A DNA stretch of 64,000 bases, from contig NZ_PDWS01000001.1 in assembly GCF_010093305.1 (NCBI RefSeq), forward strand, positions 390,833-454,832, read 5' to 3'. Position numbers and translations under genes: made by a program. The notes under the pieces were generated by a model. That model saw only the letters and a program-made list of their open reading frames with translations, did not search any database and was not told the DNA's origin. Numbering within the stretch: position 1 is the first letter of the stretch; each line of letters starts with the position of its first letter. This document shows positions 33,120-42,491 of the stretch, one piece after another. Source of the stretch: Pseudoxanthomonas sacheonensis. GTDB taxonomy: Bacteria > Pseudomonadota > Gammaproteobacteria > Xanthomonadales > Xanthomonadaceae.

Positions 33120-33707
33120 TCAGCGCAGATTGGCGGCCACGAAATCCCAGTTGACCAGCGCCCAGAACGACTCGACGTACTTCGGCCGTGCGTTGCGGTA
33201 GTCGATGTAGTAGGCGTGCTCCCACACATCGATGGTCAGCAGCGGGGTGTCGTCGCCGGTCAGCGGGGTGGCGGCGTTGGAAGTGCTGACCAGGGCCAGC
33301 GAACCGTCCGGACGCTGCACCAGCCAGCCCCAACCCGAACCGAAGGTGCCGATGGCGGTCTTGGTGAACTCTTCCTTGAACTTGGCGAAATCGCCGAAGG
33401 CCTGGTTGATCAGTTCGGCCACCTTGCCGGCAGGCTCGCCGCCGCCGCCTTCCGAAGCCGGCTTCAGGCCGTTCCAGTAGAAGGTGTGGTTCCAGATCTG
33501 CGCGGCGTTGTTGAACATGCCCCCCTGCGATTTGCGGACGATGTCCTCCAGCGGCAGGCTGGCGAATTCGGTGCCCTCGATCAGCTTGTTGAGGTTGTCC
33601 ACATAGGTCTTGTGGTGCTTGCCGTAGTGGAAATCGATGGTCTCGCCGGAGATGTGCGGCTCAAGCGCGGTACGGTCGTAGGGGAGCGGGGGAAGTTCGA
33701 TGGCCAT
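33120..33707 (-). CDS. sodB: Iron superoxide dismutase
   Basis: A 195-residue cytoplasmic enzyme that converts superoxide to peroxide and oxygen. Metal ligands are His27 ([10 protein letters not shown]), His74 ([12 protein letters not shown]), Asp160 and His164 ([11 protein letters not shown]). Gln70 in NNAAQIWNH is the residue that marks Fe-type enzymes. Monocistronic, with its own terminator; divergent from the glutaredoxin gene, with 131 bp for both promoters. Confidence 0.96.
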   Translation of the reverse strand: MAIELPPLPYDRTALEPHISGETIDFHYGKHHKTYVDNLNKLIEGTEFASLPLEDIVRKSQGGMFNNAAQIWNHTFYWNGLKPASEGGGGEPAGKVAELINQAFGDFAKFKEEFTKTAIGTFGSGWGWLVQRPDGSLALVSTSNAATPLTGDDTPLLTIDVWEHAYYIDYRNARPKYVESFWALVNWDFVAANLR

Positions 33708-33838
33708 GGCTTTTCCTTTTGCTGTGCTAGGCGGGACGGTACGTGGAGGATTGGGCGCAACGGCAGGGCCGTGCGAAGGCTTACAATGGGAGTTTACCCG
33801 ACCACGGTTTGCAGGCCGTCAAAGCAGGAGAAAACACC

Positions 33839-34159
33839 ATGCCGGTGATGGAACGCATCCAGGCCGAAGTCGAGGCCCACCCCATCGTCCTTTTCATGAA
33901 AGGCACGCCGCAATTCCCAATGTGCGGTTTCTCCAGCCGCGCGATGCATGCTCTCAGGAGCGCCGGCGCAGGGGAGGTGCATACCATCAACGTGTTGGAA
34001 GAGCCCGAGATCCGCGCCAACCTGCCGCGCTTCTCCAATTGGCCTACTTTTCCCCAGCTCTTCATCCATGGCGAGCTGATCGGCGGGTGCGACATCACCC
34101 TGGAACTGTTCGAGTCGGGGGAATTGCAACGCATCGTCTCGGAGGCCGCGGCGCAGTGA
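33839..34159 (+). CDS. grxD: Monothiol glutaredoxin (Grx4-type)
   Basis: A 106-residue CGFS glutaredoxin that carries and delivers Fe-S clusters. The active site is CGFS (29-32) in GTPQFPMCGFSSRAMHAL; the glutathione-binding NWPTFPQLFIHGELIGGCD follows. The ATG at 33839 has an AGGAG site; the frame is open further upstream, but that part is not conserved. The stop overlaps the GTG of the next gene (GTGA). Confidence 0.96.
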   Translation: MPVMERIQAEVEAHPIVLFMKGTPQFPMCGFSSRAMHALRSAGAGEVHTINVLEEPEIRANLPRFSNWPTFPQLFIHGELIGGCDITLELFESGELQRIVSEAAAQ

Positions 34160-34902
34160 GCCTGCTCGCTCTTCCCACCCGCGAAACGGGCGCGTTGCAA
34201 GGGCGCGTGGTGCTGGTCAGCGGCGCGCAAGGCGGCCTGGGCAGCGCGGCGGCGCAGGCGTGCGCGGCCGCCGGAGCCACGGTGGTGCTGCTGGGGCGCA
34301 AGCCGCCCAAATTGAACCGCGTCTACGATGCGTGCGCGAAGCTGGGGCCCGAGCCTTTGCTTTATCCGCTGGATCTTGAAGGCGCCGCGCCGGACGACTA
34401 CGCCGAAATGGCGGACCGCCTGCACCGCGAACTGGGCCGGCTGGACGGCCTGCTGCACTGCGCCGCCGAATTCCGCGGGCTCACTCCGCTGGAACACACC
34501 GACCCGGCCAACTTCGCCCGTGCCATACACGTCAACCTCACCGCGCCCTGGTGGCTGTCGCAGGCCTGCCTGCCGCTGCTCAAGCAGGCTCCGGACGGCG
34601 CGCTGGTGTTTGCGCTGGACGACATGAGCCGGGTAGGGCAGGCGTACTGGGGCGGCTACGGGCTGGCCCAGCACGGCCTGGGCGCGATGGTGGGCATGCT
34701 GCATGCGGAGCTGGCCAACTCCAGCGTCAGGGTCTCGGCCCTGCAACCCGGTCCCATGCGCACCTCTCTGCGGGCCAAAGCCTATGCCGAGGACGAAGAC
34801 GCGCAGGCGCGCGATCCGGCCGACTATGCCGGCGCCTGTGTCACCTTGCTGTCATCTGCGGGTGCGGCCCATCGTGGCGAAATCTGGAGCGTTCGCGCGT
34901 GA
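34156..34902 (+). CDS. SDR family oxidoreductase with altered YxxxK motif (YciK-like)
   Basis: A 248-residue Rossmann protein that starts at a GTG overlapping the grxD stop. The dinucleotide site is VSGAQGGLGSAAA and the NAG-type strand is LLHCAAEFRGLTPLE. The active-site region reads WGGYGLAQHGLGAM: Tyr168 is present, but the catalytic Lys is Gln172. If the sequence is right, classic SDR chemistry would be impaired. The partner Ser is also unclear (LDDMSRVG). It resembles the YciK type, whose substrate is unknown. The stop overlaps the GTG start of the marC-like gene. Confidence 0.85.
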   Translation: MSLLALPTRETGALQGRVVLVSGAQGGLGSAAAQACAAAGATVVLLGRKPPKLNRVYDACAKLGPEPLLYPLDLEGAAPDDYAEMADRLHRELGRLDGLLHCAAEFRGLTPLEHTDPANFARAIHVNLTAPWWLSQACLPLLKQAPDGALVFALDDMSRVGQAYWGGYGLAQHGLGAMVGMLHAELANSSVRVSALQPGPMRTSLRAKAYAEDEDAQARDPADYAGACVTLLSSAGAAHRGEIWSVRA

Positions 34903-35501
34903 CCATCCTCTCGGCCGCGCTGCTGCTGTTCCTTATCCTGGACCCGCTGGGCAACATCCCGGTTTTCCTGAGCGTGTTGAAACCCCTGGCGCCCAAGCGC
35001 CAGCGCGTCGTGCTGGCGCGCGAGCTGCTGATCGCCCTGGTGGTGCTGATGGGGTTCCTCTGGGGCGGAAAATACGCGCTTGAATTGATGCACCTGCGCC
35101 AGGAATCGGTGCAGATCGCCGGCGGCATCGTCCTGTTCCTGATCGGCATCCGCATGATCTTCCCGCGTCCGGAAGGCCTGATGGGCGAGCTGCCCGGCGG
35201 CGAGCCCTTCATCGTGCCCCTGGCCATCCCGCTGGTGGCCGGGCCCTCGGGTATGGCCGCGGTGATGCTGATGGGCAGCAACGACCCCGGCCGGCTCTGG
35301 GACTGGAACCTGGCCCTGCTGATCGCCTGGGGCGCCACTGCCGCCATCCTGTTTTCGGCGACCCTGCTTTACAAATGGCTGGGCCGCAGCGCCCTGATCG
35401 CGCTGGAAAGGCTCATGGGCATGCTGCTGGTGGCCATTTCGGTGCAGATGTTCCTAGACGGGATAGGGACTTACCTGAAACTCTCGCCGCCCAACATTTA
35501 G
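34899..35501 (+). CDS. MarC family membrane protein
   Basis: A 200-residue inner-membrane protein with six expected helices. It opens with SAALLLFLILDPLGNIPVFL, the strongly conserved MarC start, and contains VPLAIPLVAGPSGMAAVMLM, another family signature. Function is unknown; the name comes from the mar locus, although a role in multidrug resistance was not upheld. It starts at a GTG that overlaps the upstream stop (GTGA), the third gene in a tightly coupled chain. Confidence 0.92.
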   Translation: MTILSAALLLFLILDPLGNIPVFLSVLKPLAPKRQRVVLARELLIALVVLMGFLWGGKYALELMHLRQESVQIAGGIVLFLIGIRMIFPRPEGLMGELPGGEPFIVPLAIPLVAGPSGMAAVMLMGSNDPGRLWDWNLALLIAWGATAAILFSATLLYKWLGRSALIALERLMGMLLVAISVQMFLDGIGTYLKLSPPNI

Positions 35502-35714
35502 TCGCTTCAGCAAGGCGCGATCCACCGCCATGGTGCGGTGCAAGAACTTGTCATAACACGGTAATAACCGCTCTCTATCGTGTTAATCTGTTGTTAACCA
35601 AGTGACGCAGTTCACTGGGTCAGGGGCTTCATCCAGCGCGAATGATTCCACTTGGGATCGCGCCAGCTTTTGCTTTTTACCGCCATCGCCTAACTCGTAT
35701 CCGAGGCTTATCAA

Positions 35715-38700
35715 ATGAATCAATCCCGTTTCCGGATGTCCAAGATCGCTCTTGGTCTCATGGTCGCGCTCGCCGCGGCGCCTACTTTCGCGCAGAGCAC
35801 CTCGTCGGGCGTCGGCGGTTTGGTGACCGGTACCGATGGCTCTCCTGTCGCGGGCGCCGAGGTCACCATCACCCACGTTGAATCGGGAACGGTCAGCCGC
35901 GCTACCACCGATGCGAGCGGTCGCTACAACGCGCGCGGTCTGCGCGTCGGCGGTCCCTACACGATCAGCGTGGTCAAGGCCGGTGCGGGCACCGATACGG
36001 AAGAGAACGTCTATCTTTCCCTGAACCAGATCAGCACCGTCGACGCCACCCTGGCCGGCGGCGATGTGGCCACGCTGGAAACCGTCACGGCAGTCGGCGT
36101 CGCCGGCGGCTCGGAAGTGTTCAGCGCGACCAAGATGGGTTCGGGCACCAGCGTCGACAGGGTGACGATCGAAGCGCTGCCCTCGATGAACGGCAACATC
36201 CAGGACTACATGCGCCTGGATCCGCGCGTGGCTTTCACCGACCGCGCCTCGGGCAGCATCAGCGCCGGCGGCCAGAACCCGCGCTTCAACAAGATCACCA
36301 TCGACGGCGTGTCGGCCAGCGACAGCTTCGGCCTGGAAGGCAACAACATGCCGACCATGCGCCAGCCCGTGTCGATGGAGGCCATCGAAGCCATCGATAT
36401 CAACCTGTCCAACTACGACGTGACCATGTCCGGCGCGGCCGGCGCCAACGTCAATGCGGTGACCAAGTCCGGCACCAACGAGTTCCATGGTTCCGTGTAC
36501 GGCACCTACCGCGACGGCGACTGGTTCGGCGACTACCCGGCCCGCATCGCTGGCAGCTCGCTGAACGTTACCGGCCTGCCGTTCGACGAGTACGATGACG
36601 AGAAGACCTGGGGCGTGACTTTTGGCGGTCCGATCGTCAAGGACAAGCTGTTTTTCTTCGCCAACTACGAAAAGTTCAAGCAAACCAACATCGGCCCGGC
36701 AGGCAAGAGCCAGGGCACCAACCCGCTGGCCTCGGGCGGCGCCGATTTCGACGCCGCGGATCTGGCCGAAGTGCAGCGCATCGCACGCGACGTCTGGGGC
36801 TTCGAGCCGGGCAGCCTGACCGGCGGCGGCGACACCGAGCTGGAAGAGTACGCACTGAAGCTGGACTGGAACATCAGCGAAGCCCACCGCGCCAGCCTGC
36901 GCTACAGCAAGCTCGAGCAGACCCGCGTGCGTCCGGAAGCCTCGACCGCCAGCGTGCTGTCGCTGAGCTCGAACTGGTTCAATCACGCCAAGACGGTGGA
37001 GAGCTACGTCGGCCAGCTGTTCAGCGATTGGACCGATACGTTCTCCACCGAGTTCAAGGTGTCCTACCGTGACTACTCGGCCGTCCGCGTCAATCCGACC
37101 ACCGCGCCGACCATCCAGGTCTATTTCGACGACGGCGTGAACGGCAACGGCAACGACAATCCGATCGGCACCAACAACAACAGCTTCAGCAATCTGGACG
37201 CCATCCGTCTGGGCACCGAGCGCAGCTCGATGGGCAACAGCCTGCTGACCGAAACCTGGAACTATTTCGGCGCGGCCACCTGGACCGTGGGCGACCACGA
37301 CATCAAGTTCGGCGCCGAGTACAGCGAAAACGAGATCTACAATTTCTTCCTGCAGGATGCCTGGGGCAACTACAGTTTCTACGTCCCCACCGTGAACGGC
37401 GTGTCGGATTTCAGCAGGCTGCTGAGCGGCCAGTACTTCGATTACGACCTGCAGGCCAACCCGACCGATCCGAGCCTCATCGCGGCCCAATACAAGAACA
37501 AGAATCTGGGCCTGTTCGTGCAGGACACCTGGTACGTCACCCCTAACCTGACGCTGACCTTGGGCGTGCGTGCGGACCGGCCCGAAGCCAGCCCCAGCCC
37601 GCCGTTCAACCAATGCTTCGCCGCTGCCCCGGGTACGGCAAACGCCGCGTGCGGCGCCGGCTATACCGGCGGCTTCGGCATCGACAACACCTATACCTAT
37701 AGCGACGATTTCATCATCCAGCCGCGCTTCGGCTTCAACTACACCTTCGATTGGGCCCGCCCGGCGCAATTGCGCGGCGGCATCGGCCTGTTCCAGGGCG
37801 ATGCGCCGCAGGTGTGGGTGGGGAATGCCTACAGCAGCACGGGCATGAACTACGTTTCGTACCAGAACATCACTACTCCGGCGACTGTGCCCTTCACCGC
37901 GGACGGCCTGAATCCGTCGATCCCGGCTGGCGGCACGGGCGTGCGCAACGTCAATGCGATCAGCAGCGATTTCGATCTGCCGTCGGTGTGGAAGGCCAAC
38001 CTGGCGATCGACGTGGAGACGCCGTGGAACGGCATCGTCGCCTCGGCCGAAGTGTTGCTGACGGACGTCAAAAACGGCTTGTTCTACCGTACCCTCAATG
38101 TGGGTCCGGGCTACGTAGGCCCCGATGGCCGCGTGCTGTACTGGAACCCCAACAGCCCCAGGCCGTTCGGCAACACCGCCACCACCGGCGGCATTCCCGC
38201 CAACGGCGCGCGCTTCGGCCGCAACACTTATTTCGGCGACGTCTTCCTGCTGGAAAATACCAACAAGGGCAAGGGCCAGCAGCTGACGGTCTCGCTGACC
38301 AAGCCGTTCTCGGCCGAGAGCGACTGGTCCTGGAGCCTGGGCTACACCCGCACCAACGCCGAGGAAGTGTCCGCGCTGACCAGCTCGACCGCCGGCTCGG
38401 GCTACGGTTCGCAGCTGGGCTTCAGCGTCAACGAGCCCACCAGCTCCACCGCCCGCTACGAGATCAAGGACCGCTTCAGCGGTTCGCTGAACTGGTCGCA
38501 CAAATTCTTCGGCGACCACGCCACCCAGGTGGGGCTGTTCTACGAAGGCCGCAGCGGCCGTCCGTACAGCTACATCTTCGCGGGCGACGCCAATGGCGAC
38601 AACCGCACCTTCAACGACTTGTTCTACGTGCCTTCGGGCCCGGGCGACGTGCTGTTCGGCAGCCTCAGCGCGACCGGCGCGTTCACTGCGAATCCGGCGA

Positions 38701-39137
38701 TGGAGCAGGCGTTCTGGAACTGGCTTGGCACCCAGCAGGATCTGAGCCGCTACAAGGGCAGGTATGCGCCCGAGAACGGCTTCACTTCCGGTTTCGTCAA
38801 CACCTTCGACATCCGCATCAGCCAGGAGCTTCCGGGCTTCATGAAGGGCCACAAGTCCAAGATCTGGCTCGATATCCAGAACGTGGGCAACCTGCTCAAC
38901 AAGGACTGGGGTCACATCATCGATTACGGCTTCAATGCCAATAATGCGGTGGCGAGCCTGGTCGGTATCTGCCAGGTCAACTGCCCGGCAGGTATGGCAG
39001 GAAGGTATGTCTACGGTTACCGCAGCGGCACCGAATTCGGCCAGGCCACCGCGCTGGGCATCCCGACCAACTCCGATAGCCAGACCAACGGCATTTCGCA
39101 GTGGTCGGCTCAGGTGAGCTTCAAGTACGAGTTCTGA
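35715..39137 (+). CDS. Oar-like TonB-dependent outer-membrane receptor
   Basis: A 1140-residue outer-membrane protein. The signal peptide ends at TFAQ (residue ~27). A carboxypeptidase-regulatory-like beta domain follows (GGLVTGTDGSPVAGAEVTIT to about residue 115), then a plug domain (about 140-265, with QNPRFNKITIDGVSASDSFG) and a large beta-barrel ending in SFKYEF, whose terminal Phe fits outer-membrane insertion. The barrel begins around GSVYGTYRDGDWFGDYPARI. This is the layout of Oar receptors (first seen in Myxococcus and common in Xanthomonadaceae). Ligand unknown. A GAGG site lies eight bases before the ATG. The 213-bp leader 35502-35714 holds a small palindrome (CACCGCCATGGTGCGGTG, 35524-35541) and no clear promoter. 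Confidence 0.92.
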   Translation: MNQSRFRMSKIALGLMVALAAAPTFAQSTSSGVGGLVTGTDGSPVAGAEVTITHVESGTVSRATTDASGRYNARGLRVGGPYTISVVKAGAGTDTEENVYLSLNQISTVDATLAGGDVATLETVTAVGVAGGSEVFSATKMGSGTSVDRVTIEALPSMNGNIQDYMRLDPRVAFTDRASGSISAGGQNPRFNKITIDGVSASDSFGLEGNNMPTMRQPVSMEAIEAIDINLSNYDVTMSGAAGANVNAVTKSGTNEFHGSVYGTYRDGDWFGDYPARIAGSSLNVTGLPFDEYDDEKTWGVTFGGPIVKDKLFFFANYEKFKQTNIGPAGKSQGTNPLASGGADFDAADLAEVQRIARDVWGFEPGSLTGGGDTELEEYALKLDWNISEAHRASLRYSKLEQTRVRPEASTASVLSLSSNWFNHAKTVESYVGQLFSDWTDTFSTEFKVSYRDYSAVRVNPTTAPTIQVYFDDGVNGNGNDNPIGTNNNSFSNLDAIRLGTERSSMGNSLLTETWNYFGAATWTVGDHDIKFGAEYSENEIYNFFLQDAWGNYSFYVPTVNGVSDFSRLLSGQYFDYDLQANPTDPSLIAAQYKNKNLGLFVQDTWYVTPNLTLTLGVRADRPEASPSPPFNQCFAAAPGTANAACGAGYTGGFGIDNTYTYSDDFIIQPRFGFNYTFDWARPAQLRGGIGLFQGDAPQVWVGNAYSSTGMNYVSYQNITTPATVPFTADGLNPSIPAGGTGVRNVNAISSDFDLPSVWKANLAIDVETPWNGIVASAEVLLTDVKNGLFYRTLNVGPGYVGPDGRVLYWNPNSPRPFGNTATTGGIPANGARFGRNTYFGDVFLLENTNKGKGQQLTVSLTKPFSAESDWSWSLGYTRTNAEEVSALTSSTAGSGYGSQLGFSVNEPTSSTARYEIKDRFSGSLNWSHKFFGDHATQVGLFYEGRSGRPYSYIFAGDANGDNRTFNDLFYVPSGPGDVLFGSLSATGAFTANPAMEQAFWNWLGTQQDLSRYKGRYAPENGFTSGFVNTFDIRISQELPGFMKGHKSKIWLDIQNVGNLLNKDWGHIIDYGFNANNAVASLVGICQVNCPAGMAGRYVYGYRSGTEFGQATALGIPTNSDSQTNGISQWSAQVSFKYEF

Positions 39138-39157
39138 TTGTCAGCTTGTTTGTTGGG

Positions 39158-39189
39158 AAAACGGCCGGCTTATCCGGCCGTTTTCTTTT
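39158..39189 (+). terminator. Intrinsic terminator of the Oar-like receptor gene
   Basis: AAAACGGCCGG, loop CTTAT, CCGGCCGTTTT, then CTTTT: an 11-bp perfect stem with a T-rich tail, 20 bases after the stop. Confidence 0.92.
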
Positions 39190-39234
39190 GTGGGGCCGAC
39201 TGCGCTACAGTTCTGGCCCTATAAAAAGACAAGC

Positions 39235-40629
39235 ATGGATACGAATATGAGCGAAACGGCACCGAGGGCGTTGCCGGTACAGGACGCGCGGATCTATCCG
39301 CGCGGCGGCCTGGATGTGCTGTCCCGCGTGGAAGTGGCGCGGCTGCGCGACGCATCGAGCGGCGGCATGCACGAACTGTTGCGGCGCTGCGCGCTGGCGG
39401 TGCTGACCAGCGGCAGCGCGTCGGACGATCCGCGCGCCGCGCGCGATCTTTACCCCGATTTCGATATCCAGGTGCTGCAGCAGGACCGCGGCGTGCGCAT
39501 CGACCTGGTCAATGCGCCAGCGATGGCGTTCGTGGATGGCGAGATCATCCGCGGCGTGGCCGAGCTGCTGTTCGCGGTGGTGCGCGACCTGGCCTATACC
39601 GCCATCGAGCTGGGCCCGGAACACGAAGAGGAGCTGGAATCTTCCGTCGGCATCACCAATGCCGTGTTCGGCCTGCTGCGCAACGCGCGCATCCTGAAGC
39701 CGGCCGATCCCAACCTGGTAGTGTGCTGGGGCGGCCACTCCATTTCGCGCGACGAATACATCTACACCAAGCAGGTGGGTTACGAATTGGGCCTGCGCGG
39801 GCTGGATATCTGCACCGGTTGCGGCCCGGGCGCGATGAAGGGTCCGATGAAAGGCGCCACCATCGCCCACGCCAAGCAACGCAAGCGCACCACGCGCTAC
39901 ATCGGCATCACAGAGCCGGGCATCATCGCGGCCGAATCGCCCAATCCCATCGTCAACCACCTGGTGATCATGCCGGACATCGAGAAGCGCCTGGAGGCGT
40001 TCGTGCGCGTCGGCCACGGCATCCTGGTGTTCCCGGGCGGGGTGGGCACCGCAGAAGAGATCCTCTACCTGCTCGGCATACTGCTGCGCGAGGAAAACGC
40101 CGGTCTGCCGTTCCCGCTCATCCTCACCGGCCCCACCATCGCAGCGCCTTATTTCGAGCAGATCGACAAGTTCATCCGCCTGACCCTGGGCGACGCCGCC
40201 GCGGCGCGCTACGAGATCATCATCGGCGACCCGGTCGCCGTCGCCAAGAAGATGACCGCGGGCATCAAGCGCGTACGCGAATACCGCATCGCGCATAAGG
40301 ATTCGTTCTTCTTCAACTGGGCCATCGACGTGCCGCTCGAGTACCAGCAGCCGTTCGTTCCCTCGCACGAAGCCATGGCCGCGCTGGACCTGCACCACGG
40401 CCGTCCCGCGTATGCGCTGGCGGCCGATCTGCGGCGCGCCTTTTCGGGCATCGTCGCCGGCAACGTGAAGGAAGACGGCATGCGCCGCATCGAACAATTC
40501 GGGCCTTTCGAAATCCACGGCGATGCCGGCATGATGCAGGCATTGGATGCGTTGCTGAGGGCGTTCGTCGAACAGCGCAGAATGAAGATCGCGGGGGAAT
40601 ACCACCCCTGTTATCGCGTACGCGCTTAG
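39235..40629 (+). CDS. ppnN: Pyrimidine/purine nucleotide 5'-monophosphate nucleosidase (LOG family)
   Basis: A 464-residue enzyme of the PpnN (YgdH) type, which splits nucleoside monophosphates into base and ribose-5-phosphate and, in E. coli, is tuned by (p)ppGpp. The Rossmann core has the LOG signature PGGVGTAEE (in ILVFPGGVGTAEEILYLLGI), VVCWGGHSISRDEYIYTKQV and CTGCGPGAMKGPMKGA. N- and C-terminal PpnN-specific regions are both present, so length fits (E. coli 454). The start may instead be the Met at 39247 (MSETAPRALP), which has a GGA at better spacing. Confidence 0.9.
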   Translation: MDTNMSETAPRALPVQDARIYPRGGLDVLSRVEVARLRDASSGGMHELLRRCALAVLTSGSASDDPRAARDLYPDFDIQVLQQDRGVRIDLVNAPAMAFVDGEIIRGVAELLFAVVRDLAYTAIELGPEHEEELESSVGITNAVFGLLRNARILKPADPNLVVCWGGHSISRDEYIYTKQVGYELGLRGLDICTGCGPGAMKGPMKGATIAHAKQRKRTTRYIGITEPGIIAAESPNPIVNHLVIMPDIEKRLEAFVRVGHGILVFPGGVGTAEEILYLLGILLREENAGLPFPLILTGPTIAAPYFEQIDKFIRLTLGDAAAARYEIIIGDPVAVAKKMTAGIKRVREYRIAHKDSFFFNWAIDVPLEYQQPFVPSHEAMAALDLHHGRPAYALAADLRRAFSGIVAGNVKEDGMRRIEQFGPFEIHGDAGMMQALDALLRAFVEQRRMKIAGEYHPCYRVRA

Positions 40630-40653
40630 GAGCCGATTTTTGGATGATGGATT

Positions 40654-41715
40654 TCAGTCTGTATCAGTAGTACATACGTCGGCAGGCAGGAGAATGGTAG
40701 CGGTGAAGTGATTCCCGTCGTTCGTCGTGAGCAATTTTCCGCGTCCCTGGGTCAGCGCCTGTATGCGGGCGCCGACCGAGTTCAGGCCCACATTGTGTCC
40801 GCTCCTGCTTAGCGTGCCGCGCGACGGCAACGTGTTGCGAATAGTGATGTCTACCATGCCGGCCTTGCTGGAAATGCCGATCTCGATCACTCCGCCGTCT
40901 GCCGAAGGTTCGACGCCATGCCTGATGGCGTTTTCGACCAGGGGTTGCATGGACAACGTCGGCATACGTGCGTCGGGGAGGCTCTCGGGCAAGCGCCAGA
41001 GCAATCGCAGGCGGTCGCCGAAACGCAGGGCCTCTATCTCCAGATAGCGCCGGGTCAGCGCCAATTCCTCTTCCAACGGTATTTCGTGAGGGCCGGCGAG
41101 GGCCGCGCGGAACAGGTCGGCCAAGTCCAACAGCAGTTGCTCGGCGTCGGCCGGCCGTTGGTGCACCAGTGCGGCGCCGGTATTCAGGGTATTGAATAGA
41201 AAGTGCGGGCGGATGCGCGCCTGGAGCGCCTCCAACTCGGATTGCTTGGCCAGCACGGCCAGTTGTCGGGTGCGCCAGTGGTTCTGGAAAGCGGCCAGCC
41301 CCAGCAGCCCGACTGCAAGTGCGATTCCGGTGAAACGCAGGAACACCGTTTGCCAGCCTTCCTCTGTAAGCGACCACACGCCGCGCAGCAACAGCCAGGC
41401 GCACCCTGTCACCAGCCACGTGGAAATCACCAGCAACGTCAGGGCGACATAGGCTACATACTGCGCATGCAGGCGGCGCAAGAATCTTCGCAACAGATAG
41501 AGGCCGCCGAGGCAGGTCAGCGACACCCATTGGATCACCATGGACGTCAGTGCGAAATAGATCCAGCGGTCGCGATCGGTGCCGGGCGCCAAGGTCAGCA
41601 CCAGCGCCAGCCCTTCGCCGGCCAGCACTACCCACATGATGACCCTGGCCTGCCACAAGGCATCCAGTGGCGAAGGCTTGGCCGAATCGGTCGGGGTTTG
41701 AGTACCTTTGAACAT
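40654..41715 (-). CDS. LytS/AlgZ (FimS)-type sensor histidine kinase
   Basis: A 353-residue inner-membrane kinase with about four N-terminal helices (for example VIMWVVLAGEGLALVLTLAP and LTLLVISTWLVTGCAWLLL). The dimerisation domain is the His_kinase type: IRPHFLFNTLNTG, with His171 as the usual phospho-acceptor position. The ATPase domain follows, with MQPLVENAIRHGVEP as N-box and GVGLNSV-like HNVGLNSVGARIQAL as G-box. The start at 41715 (MFKGTQTP) is preferred; an ATG at 41775 is possible. It is divergent from the minor-pilin operon, and no LytTR response regulator adjoins it. In Pseudomonas the AlgZ/AlgR pair controls this very operon. Confidence 0.85.
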   Translation of the reverse strand: MFKGTQTPTDSAKPSPLDALWQARVIMWVVLAGEGLALVLTLAPGTDRDRWIYFALTSMVIQWVSLTCLGGLYLLRRFLRRLHAQYVAYVALTLLVISTWLVTGCAWLLLRGVWSLTEEGWQTVFLRFTGIALAVGLLGLAAFQNHWRTRQLAVLAKQSELEALQARIRPHFLFNTLNTGAALVHQRPADAEQLLLDLADLFRAALAGPHEIPLEEELALTRRYLEIEALRFGDRLRLLWRLPESLPDARMPTLSMQPLVENAIRHGVEPSADGGVIEIGISSKAGMVDITIRNTLPSRGTLSRSGHNVGLNSVGARIQALTQGRGKLLTTNDGNHFTATILLPADVCTTDTD

Positions 41716-41874
41716 GGGCGAGCCAGGGCGAGTCAATGGACATGATGCCCTGCAATGGGCCAGGACGGCAGACACCGGCCGCCTGAGCCCTCCGCAAGCC
41801 CGCCCATCGGTTGCGGTCTGGAACTTTGCCGGATCTGGGCATAGGGTGCAGCATCGCTAACTTGGGGAAGTGGC

Positions 41875-42471
41875 ATGCAAGGTGGTAACCGCACGTCGCG
41901 GCGCAGGAGCGCATTGCTGGCCTCCCGGCAGCTCCGCGGCTTTACGCTGATAGAGCTGATGGTGACTATTTCGGTCATAGCTATCCTGATCGCCATCGGC
42001 ATGCCCAGCTTCATCTCGGTGATCAATAGCAACCGGCTCACCGCCCAATCCAACGAGGTCGTCGCCGCCCTGCAGCTGGCGCGGGTGGAAGCCGTGCGTC
42101 AGAACCGCCGCGCCATCGTTTGCGGCAGTTCCAATGGGTCTACCTGCAGCGCATCGACCGCCTGGAATACCGGATGGATCACCTTCCTGGACATGGACAG
42201 CAACGGAAGCCCCGCAGCGGCCGAGGTCATCCGGGTCAACACGGTCAAGGCGCCTCTTCAAGTGCGCATGGGCGGAGCTGCGAGCAGCATTTCGTACCGT
42301 TCTGATGGCATGGCGCACGATCCGGTCAGTGGAAGTCTGATAGCCGCCACCACGATTACCGTATGTATCCCCACCACACGTCCGACGCAAAACCAGCGTG
42401 TGGTAAGCCTTGGCACGGGCGGTAGCCGGATTTCCACCGGTTCCGCTAATGGTTCGGGCGCGTGCCCGTGA
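41875..42471 (+). CDS. fimT: GspH/FimT-type minor pilin (FimU-like)
   Basis: A 198-residue minor pilin that belongs to the tip complex priming type IV pilus assembly. The prepilin leader ends at Gly22, followed by FTLIELMVTISVIAILIAIG with Glu at mature position 5. The GspH domain has NEVVAALQLARVEAVRQNRR and Cys residues in IVCGSSNGSTC and near the C-terminus (GSGACP) that may form disulfides. It heads an operon that continues with pilV-pilW-pilX-pilY1-pilE. Confidence 0.92.
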   Translation: MQGGNRTSRRRSALLASRQLRGFTLIELMVTISVIAILIAIGMPSFISVINSNRLTAQSNEVVAALQLARVEAVRQNRRAIVCGSSNGSTCSASTAWNTGWITFLDMDSNGSPAAAEVIRVNTVKAPLQVRMGGAASSISYRSDGMAHDPVSGSLIAATTITVCIPTTRPTQNQRVVSLGTGGSRISTGSANGSGACP

Positions 42472-42491
42472 CTACCCATAGGAAAACCTGC

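Noticed and set aside
35524..35541. Terminator for marC (CACCGCCATGGTGCGGTG)
   Set aside because: A palindrome is present but no T-run follows, and the loop is short; kept only as a note in the receptor leader.
35583..38915. Long minus-strand open frame (1110 codons) opposite the Oar-like receptor
   Set aside because: Antisense shadow of a GC-rich gene with strong codon bias; no recognisable motif, and the plus-strand frame is a complete receptor with signal peptide and terminator.
41776..41874. Sigma-54 promoter for the minor-pilin operon (TGGAACTTTGC at about 41818)
   Set aside because: The spacing between the GG and GC elements is six bases, not the required ten.
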